DNA of 64,000 bases from Ditylenchus dipsaci (Eukaryota > Nematoda > Chromadorea > Rhabditida > Anguinidae), in assembly GCA_004194705.1 (NCBI GenBank), contig SADC01000011.1, positions 243,310 through 307,309 on the forward strand, read 5' to 3'. How positions within the stretch are numbered: position 1 is the first letter of the stretch; each line of letters opens with the position of its first letter. Positions 12,906-25,234 of the stretch are shown piece by piece. The notes beneath the pieces are model-generated. The model made no database searches. It had not been told where the DNA came from and was given only the letters and a program-made list of their open reading frames with translations. Both the position numbers and the translations under genes were made by a program.

Positions 12906-13450
12906 GGGTGCCTATGGGGATAATTAATAGAGAGGGGGTAATTAATAGAGAATATACGGTATTAGCAGAAGCAAAGAAAGTGAAAGTGTTTTATAAAAGC
13001 CAATACCTCTTATTATAGATTAAAATTTGATTCGAGTAAACTTTTCAGGGCTAGGTGATACTTGCCAATAATGACATTTGCCAAACGTACGCTTTGACAA
13101 AACGACATTTGTCAACACGACATTTTCCAAAATGAAATTCCCAAGCGTACTTTTTGCCTAAAAAATAATAGTATCGAATTGAAGTTCATAAGTCTTTTTC
13201 AGAGGAAATCCACGTTCGGCGAATTTCGTTATGGCAAATTTTGTTTTGGTAAATGTCGTTTTGTGAAATGTCATCTTTGGCAAATGTTGTTTTCGGCAAG
13301 TATCACCTAGCCCTGAAAAGTTTACTCGAATCAAATTTTAATCTATAATAAGAGGTATTGGCTTTTATAAACACTTTCACTTTCTTTTGCTTCTGCTAAT
13401 ACCGTATATTCTCTATTAATTACCCCCACAGGCACCCTGTATCTCAGCTC
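12906..13450. mobile_element. Fold-back element with nested CAGGGCTAGG element
   Basis: Outer arms from about 12906 and to about 13440 are inverted copies (CAGGGTGCCTATGGGG against CCCCACAGGCACCCTG). The centre, 13050-13315, starts CAGGGCTAGGTGATACTTGC and ends with its inverse. Both its ends are filled with variants of TTTGGCAAATGTCGTTTTG, a hAT-like terminus with family-specific subterminal motifs. Confidence 0.65.
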
Positions 13451-13628
13451 TAAAAAATTATTTTTCAAATCTGTTTTTTGCGTTTTCTTAATCACCACGA
13501 ACTTAGTTGATTCCACTTTTTAGATTTTTGTTGAGCACCCGAAAATCTCAAAATCAAAATATTTTTTTTCGATTTTTCAGGGGTTGAAAAATATTTACCC
13601 CGGAGTAATTAATAGAGAAAATACGGTA
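13400..13628. mobile_element. TACCGTATT MITE, 229 bp
   Basis: Starts TACCGTATATTCTCTATTAA and ends with the inverse, TTAATAGAGAAAATACGGTA. A near-full relative is at 53831-54071. Diverged relatives lie at 27226, 42979, 51343 and, incomplete, at 33806 and 22310. Confidence 0.8.
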
Positions 13629-14373
13629 GATTGTTCAGATACATGGAGTTGGAGTCGTAGTTGGAGTATTTGGCTTCGTGAGCATACATCACTCTAACAC
13701 CAACTCCAACGTGTTAACGAAGTCAGAGTTGAAGTATACCAGATTAGTGGAAATTTTTATGCCGAAATCGGTCCATTTCGACCTGCTATGAGCTATTGGT
13801 GGTGGCAACCTTGCAAGCAAGAGTCTTAAAAATCAAGAAGCTTAACACTCCGCCTCCCAAGCGTAGTAATTGCCAGAATCGACTTAGAATTTCTCGCTGA
13901 ACACGATAATGCAAAAAATTTTGAAAAAAAGTTGGTATGAGATGGTGAAAACCCCTCTTGAAAGTAGGTCGTTTTTGGTCACCCTCAACCACCTAAAATT
14001 TTGAGAAATTTAGATGGTAGTCACCAAAATTTCTATTTCACCTAGGCGCAAAACCACCCAAAAAATTAAGCTGGATCAGAGCTCTCTATTGAGCCCAAAT
14101 TTGCATCAGAGTGATTATTTTTTCACAGAGAATTTACGATTTTCTCTCAAAGATCCAGTTTCTGATATCCTTGTTTTCGACACTAAAATGGCTAGCACTC
14201 TGCCTACAAATCATTTCTAGCTAAAAGATCAATAGAACATGAAAGAACAAAATCTTGCGGTTATTTTGGCACTAAAACAGCAATAGTTTATTATAAAATT
14301 GAGACAAATTATGCAAAATCAATATATAAGTTGTAGCGCAACTTTTCTATAACTTTATTCCCGCTTAAAAAAC

Positions 14374-15228
14374 GGTTGCAGTATAGAATCCCCCCCCCCC
14401 ACGGGGACTGATCAGGTCGAGAAGATAACATCATATTCGTGTTTCTCGACCTCGATTTCATGAGAAAGCCGGCTGTTATTTTAATTCTGAGAAAAAAAAA
14501 ATTTTTCGAACCACAGGGGGGTATCGTGGTTTTTTAGTCCAATTTGAAAAATTTGAATTGGCGCCTTTTGAATTTTAAAGGGATTAAGGGCTGTATAGGG
14601 AGCGGAAGGAATAAAAGAGGGCCACTTTCATGGCAGAACATTATAAATTTAAATATCTGTATTCTTCGACTGCCTCACCATGTTTTTCAACTGGGCCGTG
14701 GCAAAAAGATACTCTATATGCACTTTATGGTCAAGAGTACTTCTCGGAATCATGTCTAAGGTAAGTGTGTGCGCGCATCTCTAACTCTCAAGCCCCTGCG
14801 CCCTCTTCGGGGCTTGGGGGCTTGGAGTTGAGATGCGCACACCCACATACCTCAGACACAAATCACTCGAAAGTGACTCTGGATGCATGAAAAAGCATGC
14901 ATACCAGAGTTTATTTATGCGGTAGGCCCCAGTATTCAAAACTATGTTCAACATCTTCTTGTTAGTGGCCCTGAGTCATTAGTGGCCCCCTTTTATTCCC
15001 TTCCCTCCCTATACAGCCCTTAATCCCTCTAAAATTCAAAAGGCGCCAATTCAAAATTTTCAAATTTTGACTAAAAAACCATGATACCCCCCTGTGGATC
15101 GAAATTTTTTTTCTCAGAACTAAAAAACAGCCGGCTTTCTCATGAAATCGAGGTCGAGAAACACGAATATGATGTTAGCTCCTCGATCTGATCAGTCCCC
15201 GTAGGGGGGGGGATTCTGTACTCAAGCC
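14374..15228. mobile_element. Palindromic element inserted in the MULE 1 left arm, 8-bp TSD
   Basis: The left MULE arm is interrupted after GCTTAAAAAAC, and the uninterrupted right arm (around 18360) shows the empty site. TAAAAAAC is duplicated at 14366-14373 and 15229-15236. The ends are GGTTGCAGTATAGAATCC and GGATTCTGTACTCAAGCC, in arms of about 240 bp with a run of C or G. The centre has a strong hairpin (GCGCATCTCTAACTCTCAAG) and the repeat shared with 1808. Confidence 0.85.
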
Positions 15229-15571
15229 TAAAAAACTTCAATTCTGACACCGAATTCGTGTTCAGCGTGGTTGATTTGCATGTAACACTGCTCTTGAAGT
15301 TGAAAAGTCACTGTCATATTCCGAACTCCGCTCAAGACAATAAATGGCTGACTTTTGCTTCAGCATTTCAAATTCAGCTTGTTGACAATTCAGCATTTTG
15401 ACAATTCAGCATTTGGACAATTGAGCATTTTGACAATTGAGCCTTTTCAAATTCAAATGTTTGATGTTTCAACGAGATTTATATTCTTTTTTTTGTTTAT
15501 TCACGTGAATCACGGTTTAGCCTTGCGATAATTCTCCTGATTATAAATAATCACCTCTTCATATATAAATA

Positions 15572-15788
15572 CAGTTGACTCTCGATTTAAGGCCAGAAGT
15601 TCGTTCTCGCCTAGGGTCTGACACTTTTTTAGCCTAATTTTTTCCATTTCTGTTTTGAAAGTTTGGTTCCTGACGATCTGACGATCGTCTTTCAGACATC
15701 CAATCTTTTTCCCTTTTAAAAAGTAAAAGGTCGATTTAAAAGCAAGGTTTTTTTTGAAAAAGCTTGTCTTTAAATCAATAGTCTACTG
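15572..15788. mobile_element. pogo/Tc1-like MITE with TA target site, 217 bp
   Basis: TA flanks CAGTTGACTCTCGATTTAA on the left and TTTAAATCAATAGTCTACTG on the right. It lies between the MULE 1 left arm and the transposase. It has no coding capacity. Confidence 0.7.
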
Positions 15789-16033
15789 TATAGAATTTTA
15801 CACTGTACACAAATTTGACATTTATTCAAGCAAAATCAAACAGATAATAACGATCACACAAAATACGGATTAACAACAATATATTTCATTTTCTATTGGT
15901 TTATTCCACCTGTTGGCAATTGTCGCGGAGTTTCATTATGTGTTCTTTTGCGCATGACATTAGGACTTTGACTGATTCCCGCAATGTTTCGGATTGGTGG
16001 TAGACGAGCTAAAATTGATTCTATTCATTTATC

Positions 16034-17932
16034 CTAGATAACAATTGCTGCTGGACTCATTTGTACATTCGCTGGATTGAAGGCGGCCACCGTTTGCCGC
16101 AAAAGAGAGATTTGAGCCGGATCTGCCTGTCTTGACACCCTAGTGCTCGTCGGCAAAAAAAGCTCCAAGTAACGCTGCTTCGAATACACAACTAAATATA
16201 TTCCATGGATACTTTTCATTCAGAACATACATACATATTTCATCTCGAATGACGCAGTGAATAGACCAGTATGGATTCGATCGACGTTTTCTCAGTTTGG
16301 CATTCAGTGTTCGATGCCATGCTTCGATGACACTTGTAGAATTCGGATTGTCTTGCATCAAAGAGTCGATATGGTTCCAAATGTCGGTAAGGTACATCGG
16401 CACAAAGACAAGACCATTTGAAGAGGTTTCGCCAATCCAGGTCTAAAATATTTCGAGGAATCTTCACTGGAGAAAGAAAATTTTACATTGCGCATGTACA
16501 CGAAAAATTCATCGAGTCTCGGAATTGATTCAAATTGACGACGATGAGGAAGATTCAAGTTAACAAGATCATTGAAAAACGACTGAGATGAAATTCGGAG
16601 GTAAAAGAGGCAAAATACGGAATACCCTGATGTAAGAATTGAAGGCCGCATCCCGATTTGACTTCTTCATCAATCCCAACTTTGCAAGCTTCTTTGTAAT
16701 TGCGTAACTGTAATGAAAGTAACAACAGCGATGTTCCAAGTCAACTGAAATATTAAAAAATGTATGTCGTTATGAGAACAATGTGAGTATATCCGAAGTA
16801 TCTGCGCGCCGCATTTCGAATTGCAATTTAAAAATCCGTCATGAGATTCTCAAGATGCCACGGGCGATTTGAATGTTGACGAATTAAACGGCCGATAGCC
16901 CTGAGCACGTTATAGTAAGATTCTTCAGATTTATCCTGCATAAAGACCGCAACTGCTAGGATGAACGTATTTTTGCATCTTATATGGAAGACATAAAGCT
17001 GGCGCCATCCTCTGGGCCTTGCATAGAATGTCCCGTCACAAGCGATTGAAGTGCACTGGGATAATTTCTGCAATACGATGAATTAAAAATGAAGCACAGT
17101 ACGAAAAAACACCTCAAGCATGAAAAGTGAAGACATGACAACAAATCTGCTTGCTGAGCCCGAGTCAAAGAAGATGAATTGAGAACCATCTGTGTGGACA
17201 GACCATCCTTCTGGTATATCAAGTCAGCCGGCGCAAAGGAACCACGAGGAAAAGGATTCTAAAAATCGACTGTGATGATTGAATATTAATAATATAACTA
17301 ACTTGTTTGAAGAGTGTAAGACGATGACCAAGGTTTTTGTATTGACAGCAAATCTAACTTCATCTATAGCTCCTTCTAGTGCTGCTGCTATTATGTCGCG
17401 GTTCGTAGTCTGAAAAAAATGGTGTGTATTAATAATCCACCACAAACTTACCAAAGGATTTTGATTGACTATGCGAACCGCCTTGTCTACGATAACGAGA
17501 ACTTCCATCTTAATTGGCTCCCCTTGGTGGTTGTGCTCTGCGACAGTTTCCCGACTATAGTTTTGCTTATCACATTCTGCAGCAACATTTGTCCACACTC
17601 GTTTTTGACACTTTGTTTTCTGGCATCGGTAGATCACTTCAGTATAGAGCAGGGCTTCATTTCTATCACAAACATCAGCTACCGCCACTTGATAAAGTTT
17701 ATAGCCTTAAAATTTAATAAAATTTACAAGCAGACAATGAAACCCAAAAGCTGCCTTCATAAATTTGAGAATATTGACTCTTGCGCTTACCACAGACGAA
17801 TCAAGCAACTGCATCATTGACCACTTTTGTCGGAATGCGCTCACTGGATGCTCGAATAGTCGCTGATACTTCTTCTTCACTAGAATCACCAAATACATTG
17901 ACATCGCTGTCAGAATCGCTTTCCATGTCGAA
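16034..17932 (-). pseudogene. MULE transposase with FLYWCH-type zinc finger (broken)
   Basis: Minus-strand exons read in order. An acidic N-terminus begins at 17932 (MESDSDSDVNVFGDSSEEEV). A FLYWCH-like finger follows, with Cys in YRCQKTKCQKRVW and the His pair in EHNHQG (17703-17460). The MULE domain then starts with the first catalytic Asp in CDGTF (about 17040), then CCYFHYSYAITKKLAKLGL (about 16720) and the C-terminal helix EAWHRTLNAKLRKRRSNPYW (about 16330). Short introns separate the pieces. The first exon changes frame near 17800 and no SWIM finger is found after the last piece. It is the likely former enzyme of the surrounding fold-back element. Confidence 0.75.
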
Positions 17933-19020
17933 ATTAACTAAACAATAACACATACACAATGCTCACGAGCTCAAAGAAGGCAAAAAAAGTAGCATATGAG
18001 ACCATGCAATTTGGCTCAATTGTGTAGACATTGAGACAATAACTTTAGTAATCATTTGACTGTTTTACTATGTTTTTAATTTCAACTATCAAAAAACTAG
18101 ATAATTACTTGCTGAATCGTCTTAAGACGATTCGCAAACATTTGAATTTGAAAAGGCTCAATTGTCAACATGCTGAATTGTCAACAAGCTGAATTTTGAA
18201 ATGCTGAAGCAAAAGTCAACCACAATAAATATTTGAATTTAAAATTTGAATATTTATTGTCTTGAGCGGAATTCGAAATTCGACAGTGACTTTTTAACTT
18301 CAAGAGCAGTTTTACATGCAAATCGACTACGCTGAACACGAATTCGGTGTCAGAATTGAAGTTTTTTAAGCGGGAATAAAGTTATAGAAAAGTTGCGCTA
18401 CAACTTATATATTGATTTTGCATAATTTGTCTCAATTTTATAACAAACTATTGCTGTTTTCAGTGCCAAAAAAACCGCAAGATTTTGTTCTTTCGTGTTC
18501 TATTGATCTTTTAGCTAGAAATGATTTGTAGGCAGAGTGCTAGCCATTTTAGTGTCGAAAACAAGGATATCCAGAAACTGGATCTTTGAGAGAAAATCGT
18601 AAATTCTCTGTGAAAAAATAATCACTCTGATGCAAATTTGGGCTCAATAGATAGCTCTGATCCAGCTTAATTTTTTGAGTGGTTTTGCGCCTAGGTGAAA
18701 TAGAAATTTTGGTGACTACCATCTAAATTTCTCAAAATTTTAGGTGGTTGAGGGTGACCAAAAACGACCTACTTTCAAGATGGGTTTTCATCATCTCATA
18801 CCAACTTTTTTTCAAAATTTTTGCATTATCGTGTTCAGCGAGAAATTATGAGTCCATTCGGGCAATTACTACGCTTGGAGGCGTTTTTTTGCAAAAACGA
18901 ATTTTTGGCGAAAGGCGCTCATCAATCACAAATACTCCAACTTCGTGAACAAGTTGGAGTTGAAGTATTTTGCATCGTGAATACTTCTTACTCCGACTCC
19001 CACTCCGGGTTCCTGAACGA

Positions 19021-20280
19021 GCCATAATAAGGGATGGAATTTATTATTTAAGTAATACGCTTAATATCTTTTGCCTAATAAGATTATTTATTTGACGACA
19101 AAGGTTTTATTCTCCGAAAAATTCTTTCCGAAAAAATTAGTATGAACCAAAGAATAAAAAATGAACACAGGAAAATAGATACCTGCGGCCAAAGTAAGGC
19201 CCTTCAGGAAAATTATAAATCTTGCAGAATGTAGCACAGAAAATGAAAGCAAAAAAGAAGTCAGAAAATATAACTGTAAAACGTTTCAGTAAATACTTCA
19301 TTGGAAACTAGAAAAAAGCAATTATCATTAAAAAAAAGGCAAATTTATGAATTTTCAACTAAAAAAATGGTCACTTTTTAGTCGAAAAATTCATCTACAA
19401 ATGCGAGCATTTTCGGCACTTCTAAAAAAAGTTGAATTTAAAAAAAATGACCACATCACAGATTTACCTTAGACATAATTCCCAGCAAGATTCTCGATCA
19501 AAAATGCATTTAGGGAGTCTTTTTGCCCAGCTCCAGTCAGGAAAATGTGATAAATCATCAAAAAATGACTCTAAAATACCCGGAAAAGGCCATCTACCCC
19601 AAGGATCGGGTGGCAATTTTTTTGACAAAATTTAATTTTTCGACGCTAGTAGCGAATACCCCCCCCCCCCCCAACGATTTTCACTTTTTTACTTTAGTAA
19701 AAAGTACCCAAATATATGTCCCAGACCCCGGAAAATGTGCGCAAACTCTTCATTAGTCACAACTTCCGTACGCTGGCCTACCCCAAGCCTAAGGGCTAAG
19801 CCTAAACTTGTTGTTTGCAAGGGTAGTTACAGCAATTTTTGAAGGTCGGATGCTTGGGGGGGGGGGTATTCGCTACTAGCGCCAATTTTTCTTATTCAGA
19901 AAGTGTCTAGAAATGCTTCTCTTATCTTGTTGTGCAGAAAAAATAATTTCGGGGTGATTTGGTTCACTTTTCAAAAAATCCGAGTATGAGGAGAAGGGAC
20001 TAAAAAAGTACCCATTTTCAGACATAGTTTGTACAACTCCAAAATTGTCGTTTCCAGCCCGAACAAAAGTCATCTTTAATTAAAACTTTATTGTCTTACG
20101 AGGTCACAAAAGTGTTCCCAAAATCCAGTGTGCGAAATTTCTATCGTCGAGCGGTGAAAAAACTCTGTAGTCGGTCAATTAGTGTTTCACTCAGAAATAA
20201 ATAAAATTTTGGATATCTAATAGACATTCATCACCGGTTTGCCTTCTAACTGTTCAATTTTAGCGTCTCTTTGCAAAAAA
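19021..20280. other. Gene-free tract before the F-box-like gene
   Basis: Contains one palindromic element at about 19640-19885 with ends GCTAGTAGCGAATACCCC and GGGGTATTCGCTACTAGC. TTTTAG at 20258-20263 is a splice acceptor 18 nt before the F-box ATG, so either a 5' UTR intron or a spliced leader site. Nothing else is recognised. Confidence 0.55.
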
Positions 20281-21436
20281 ATGGCGAATTTGAATGCCGT
20301 GAATATCCATCAATTTTTCGCTATTATGCCTGATGTAAATGGTGATCTGTGGGGTAAATTTTCGCTTCTTTCTCGTCTTTTCTGTCGATCTAGCCACGGT
20401 ATCAAACGTATGGTTTTAGCAGTCTGCTTCTATTGTCTTGGGGGTCCTTATCGCATGCGCCATGCCCAGCATTTCGGTCATCTATACGCTCATTGCGTTG
20501 CCTGTCATCAAACGAATCTACTTCATCATGCTCTACGCTCCATTCAGAATCCCGTCCCATTCAATGTAAGTAAATTTATTTAATTGTTCGATAGTAATTT
20601 AATAGGTGATGGGTCAATACTCACCACAACTACGATTTGTTGCTCTTCGATATGAACATTTTTAACTTTTTTTCAAAAGAACCGTATATTCTGCGTCTAT
20701 CGATTACTCAACAGAGATTCCCGAAGTGGTTATTTTTAAATTTTACCATCACTAAAATTTATAAGTCCCGGCTGTTGCTCGACACTTGTAAATACGTATA
20801 TTTCATAGCTTTCAACCAAGATAAGATAACAATGTTTGTGATTTGCAGCTGTACATCATTTGGCCTCTCCTTAAACTTCACCAACTGCAGACAACACCAT
20901 TTTTAATTATGAACTTCAGTTCTCTACCTAGAGAAACTCTCTATGAAATTATTGAGTTTATTGATCCTGGACTTTGCAGGGATATTCTTTTTTTATCCAG
21001 AAAAATGTCACCACTCCTTATTTTACGTGTTAACAATTATTGTGAGCAGGTTAGTTGCATTCATAAACTAAAAATATCAAACATAAATGTGCTGAAAACA
21101 GCTAAATTGACTGTGCTGTCGACTAAGTAGTGTGAGCGAGTATTTAGCAACAGCGCTTTATTATAAAATGTAATGTATTAAAAATTTTAGGCAATCGCTA
21201 ATCTGAACGCCCAGAACGCTCAAATTCTTGCCAATAATGCTGCCTTAAATGCTCAGTTGAACGCTCAGATCATTGGGTTACAGGCTCAGGTGAACAATAA
21301 CGCTGCCTTAAATGCTCAGTTGAACGCTCAGAACGCTCAGATCATTGGATTACAGGCTCAGGTAAACAATAATGCAGCAGCAATAAATGTACTCCGGAAT
21401 CAGCTTCGTAGGAACAACATTCAGCCCAGTGCGTAG
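20281..21436 (+). CDS. F-box-like protein with Asn/Ala/Gln-rich repetitive tail
   Basis: Three exons, 20281-20565, 20849-21049 and 21191-21436, all join in phase 0 and give 243 residues. Exon 2 has an F-box-like motif, SSLPRETLYEIIEFIDPGLC then LFLSRKMSPLLI; F-box proteins link substrates to SCF ubiquitin ligases. Exon 3 is a run of about 11-residue repeats (LNAQNAQIIGLQAQVNNNAA), likely a coiled coil or amyloid-like rod, ending NNIQPSA. Exon 1 (MANLNAVNIHQFFAIMPDVN) is unrecognised. The start was chosen as the first ATG after a splice acceptor. A copy of the 3' end lies at 28967-29490. The F-box call is by eye only. Confidence 0.7.
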
Positions 21437-21505
21437 CAAGTATATAATTGATCATCTGTTTGTATTTCTGATTTGTAATTGAGTGATTATTGTGTCCTGT
21501 TTGCG

Positions 21506-21511
21506 AATAAA
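21506..21511 (+). promoter_or_regulatory. Poly(A) signal of the F-box-like gene
   Basis: AATAAA lies 70 nt after the stop. The same site is kept in the partial copy at about 29140. Confidence 0.6.
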
Positions 21512-22731
21512 TATAATGTAATGTCTTCTCGTGAACCCTTCTGTTGGTAGTGTCTTGCTACAGAATTTGAAAAAAGGATAAAGTTATAGACTTTCATAAG
21601 AGTAGCAACCCTTCCTTTTCCATAGAAAGATTTTGCTGAAAGAGAAGGGCATTGTCTTGGAATTATTAGGGTGGGGTATGGTACGTAAAATCGCCCGAAA
21701 ACTTCTATAAACAATTTTTTCGTGTTTAATCACTCAAAACATACAAGATCCGTTTTTCTCGATACCCACGACATTTTAAATGCCAATATTTGATGACTTT
21801 CAGTAAGATAACCAAACTTGACTTTCACGCAGCTTGCAGTCGTACTTTTTACACAGGCAACAGTTAAATAACCCTGAGTACTCACAAAAACTGACGCTAT
21901 ACTTTACAATGGTAGTTTTCAATGGCACACCATTTCAAGGATCTCCTCATTGATCTTTTTTATATCCAAATTAAAGTCAACATGGGTTTTTTCTTGACCG
22001 ATAAATGTTTTCTTTGTACAAAAACTCAGACTTTATCAAATGATCAAAATATCAATTTATGACGGTCTGATATATGATATGTTTTCAAGACGGTATATTG
22101 GTCCTTCAGAGTCACTCTTTGTTGAAGGAAGAGTCATGGGCGTGTTCTGCGTCGAATTCTGCACTGGAATATACCGACCTGCCGAACAGTTTCGGGAGTG
22201 TTAAACAAACAAAATGAGATGTTAACACCCAAAACAAACAAAGCTAGATTCAAGTCTTTTGCGAACAAATTTGTACTTTGAATTGCCATTTGAAATTAAA
22301 GGTGTTCGTGAAATGGCCCTCCAGAGGGGCGGTTTATTAGAAGGGGCGGCTTATTTTTCAATGACTCTCTAGGGGGTGGCTTATTAGAGGGGGGCGGCTT
22401 ATTGGGAGGGGGCGGCCTATTATGTAGAGGAAATACGGTAGGCAGATTCTTAGTTGTCACTATTCCTTGCTTGTTTAGTTATGAGGCATCTGCATGACGG
22501 TGGACACCTGCACTCGCATTTTTATTCTGTAATAATTTAAAGAACGCAGTTTCAAATAATTCAGAGCCTCTCTTATTACTCGTCATGAAACTTGTAAGAC
22601 ACCTATTTCGACTCTGGGTATTCAATGGGTAAGATTCTTTGGTAGGATTTAATTTTGCCAACAAGATTGAAAAACACTCACAAGGTTGTGTCAAAAGGCT
22701 GGATCGCTTTTGAAGTTTCAATATTTCAAAT
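21512..22731. other. Gene-free tract with a partial TACCGTATT MITE
   Basis: 21512-21855 is duplicated at about 29145-29487. 22310-22440 has repeated GGGGCGGCTTATT and ends GAGGAAATACGGTA, the right half of a TACCGTATT-family MITE. No exon is supported. Confidence 0.55.
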
Positions 22732-24233
22732 CAGCAGACTTTCGATTGATGGTGGTCCATTGGTGTTAGCAATTGGCTCATAAGGAAATGGAATTGGGAA
22801 ACAGGAAAATAGTCCAGAGCCAAGACGAGCTGCAAAAAGTGCTTGAAGGAACAATTTTGCCCAAGCTTTTGGTTAATTCAGCTGACTTGCCAGTCAAAGG
22901 TAAGGTTTTGGGCTCCAGCTACTTTAACACATCAAGATACGCGTTACTAGGCCTAGAATTTGGAGTCCAAGATCAGGTTTGCGGAATGCTCTGGGATTAC
23001 CGCTAGTGAAAAACGAGAATAACTACACAATATGGGATAAAATTTAAAATTAAGCTAGATTTAAAAACGAAATTTCAAAATTGGCTGTAGGTGAAAACAC
23101 CCGTCAAAATATGTAAATCTCCCGTCAAATTTTTAAGACTTCTTGTTCTCGGTGTTTCGGGTGTTTTTAAATTTTCAATTTTTTGCACGAGCATGTAGCC
23201 CTGAATCTCTAGTTTCTAATAAGCTATCATCTGGCTGAGCACAATATTAAAAAGTGAGAGAACAATTCATTTTGAAAAAATAGGTCTAGTTTAAAAAAAA
23301 CACAATTTTCCTACTAATTTTCAATATCGTAGTCAGCCAGTTGATAGCTCATTAGAAACTAGAGATTCAGGGCTACATGCTGGTGCAAAAAAATAAAAGA
23401 ATTATGAAGTAACACTGAGAAGGAAAAGTTTTAAAAATTTGACGGGAGATTCACACATTTTGACGGATGTTTTCAGTTTTAACCTTCAAACTTTATTATT
23501 TTTTTCACAAAGTTATGTAAATTTCGAAATTTCTCGTGAAATTTGCCAAAAACGGAGTTTCTCAAGACTCACTGTGAGCTGAGAAAGGAATTTCCGAATT
23601 TTCTTATAAACAGGAATCCTGTGGGCATTTTGTTACATTGCGAAGTTTACTATTTACTTCACCAAATATTTTACTCTGATTTTTATAAGAGCATGAAATC
23701 AATTTAAGCCAAAATTAGGGTTGGGTGATGGGCAATTACCCGGAGAAATACTTTTTTCCGGAGAATTACCCAACCCTAGCCAAAATTTTGTGATTTTCAG
23801 TTCAACTTTTTAAATAACTGTTGTCTTGTAGGGATGGAACCGAAGGACAAAGGGATAAGAAGAAGAGCGGAAAAAACTTCGCATATTCTGTTAGATGAAA
23901 GAAGGCAAATTTTGGCCGGCACTTTTTATCAAAATGAGACAACTTGGCCGCCTGTTTTTACTACTGATGCTGAGATTTGTGAAAAGTTGTTGAATAGGGA
24001 AACAAGAAGCTTTTTGTAAAGAAACATTTTTGATACCGCAGATACGTGCCTGATACTCACTATTGATATGTCTACATTTTTGTGTTCAATGCTGTTTGTT
24101 TGTATAATAAATGGCTGTTGAAAAATAAATGCTTGCTTCTACACTACAGCTACAATGACGCGAAAACTAAATCAGCATTTAAAGAACTACAAAAACTAGA
24201 TCATCCGCGTGATTTTCAAAATCTGTAATTAAA
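22732..24233 (+). pseudogene. Duplicated 3' end of the CEP350-like gene
   Basis: Near-identical to 8890-10435: the end of the penultimate exon, the whole last intron with its fold-back and hAT MITE, the last exon (23832-24019) and the 3' flank. It begins mid-exon, at the Ala-Asp-Phe-Arg-Leu stretch. The Trp codon TGG of the source (…HWCWQL…) is TAG here, at about 22768, so the copied frame is closed. There is no promoter or upstream exon. It lacks the 640-bp fold-back insertion that follows the source gene. Confidence 0.85.
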
Positions 24234-24369
24234 AATACTCCTCGAATTACTGATTTCTCGCAGTAAATTACTAATTTTCCTGCAGTGAATAATAAACAAG
24301 AGTACAGCGTGACCCGAAAAAACTTCATACTTTTAAACTTTTTGCAATGCCTTCCAGGGAATTGACATA

Positions 24370-24490
24370 GGGAGAGGACTTATTCGCCGTCGGCTGAATT
24401 CGCCGTCGCAAAACGGTGAATTCAGGGCAAACTGGCGCAAAATACCGTTTTGCGACGGCGAATTTCGCGACGGCGAATCAGCCCTCTCCC
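24370..24490. mobile_element. hAT MITE, 121 bp, 8-bp TSD
   Basis: TTGACATA flanks both ends (24362-24369 and 24491-24498). Ends are GGGAGAGG and CCCTCTCCC. The interior is a palindrome of repeated ATTCGCCGTCGC. Confidence 0.85.
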
Positions 24491-24537
24491 TTGACATACC
24501 CTTCAGGTAATTTTAGGTTCACTTCAATTGTTTATTT

Positions 24538-24863
24538 CAGTGTTTGCGTGAGCTCACTCAAAATGAGAATCTCAGTGAGGGAAAGTGAGAATGAGCTCAC
24601 TCTTTTACTTAATTTTCGAGTTTAATTTTCACTCACTCTGAAATATCTGCTCTCACTCTCACTTGCTTATTTTTTCATTTTCATTCTCACTCACAGTGAG
24701 AATCTCACTGAGCTCAATTGCTTTCACTCACTGTCTTTTTTCATTCTCACTCTCGTTCTTACTGCCCCGAAATTTTCACCCTCACCCTTACTTTCACTGA
24801 CCCAAAATATTTTCATTCTCACTCTCACTCAGTGAATAAAAATCAGAGTGAGTGCAAAAACTG
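24538..24863. mobile_element. hAT MITE built of TGAGAGTGAG motifs, 326 bp
   Basis: Starts CAGTGTTTGCGTGAGCTCAC and ends GAGTGAGTGCAAAAACTG. The flanks GTTTATTT and GTTTCTTC match at six of eight bases. The whole interior is made of CTCACTC/GAGTGAG variants in both orientations. Confidence 0.7.
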
Positions 24864-25234
24864 GTTTCTTCAGAAATGCGGTTAATAAAACCGACTCTTT
24901 AGAACCCTAGAAACTTTAGAATTTTATTATTATAAGAACCTCAACTATATGTAAATTGAAAGCTCACATTCTGCTCTTTCCTTCAAGCACCAGAAAGCAT
25001 TTTTGTAAAATCAAAATTTAAATTAATTGTTGTAGTGAAGGAAAACAGCTCTAAAAAGGGCCTGTATAAAGTGGCCTTTTAATAATGACTCTGACCGTGA
25101 AAAAATCTGGAAAAGAGCTTAAAAGAGTCAGCGAGAAATACTGAGTCGAAAACGACAAAGTGGCCGCTCGATCTTTGGAGTGTTAAGCAGCTAGGGTAAC
25201 TCCCGGGAAATTAAATGACAATGGAAATGGTTAA

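Larger units (their letters stand above)
13636..19020. mobile_element. Fold-back Mutator-like element (MULE 1), about 5.4 kb
   Basis: Two inverted arms of about 0.9 kb (13636-15465 minus an 855-bp insert, and 18135-19020) enclose a minus-strand transposase. Matching landmarks include GGTGGTTGAGGGTGACCAAA, TAAGTTGTAGCGCAACTTTT and GAATTCGTGTTCAGCG, each present once per arm in opposite orientation. The outermost part has GTTGGAGT/ACTCCAAC repeats. I could not find a target-site duplication, because the left end abuts the MITE that ends at 13628. Confidence 0.75.
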
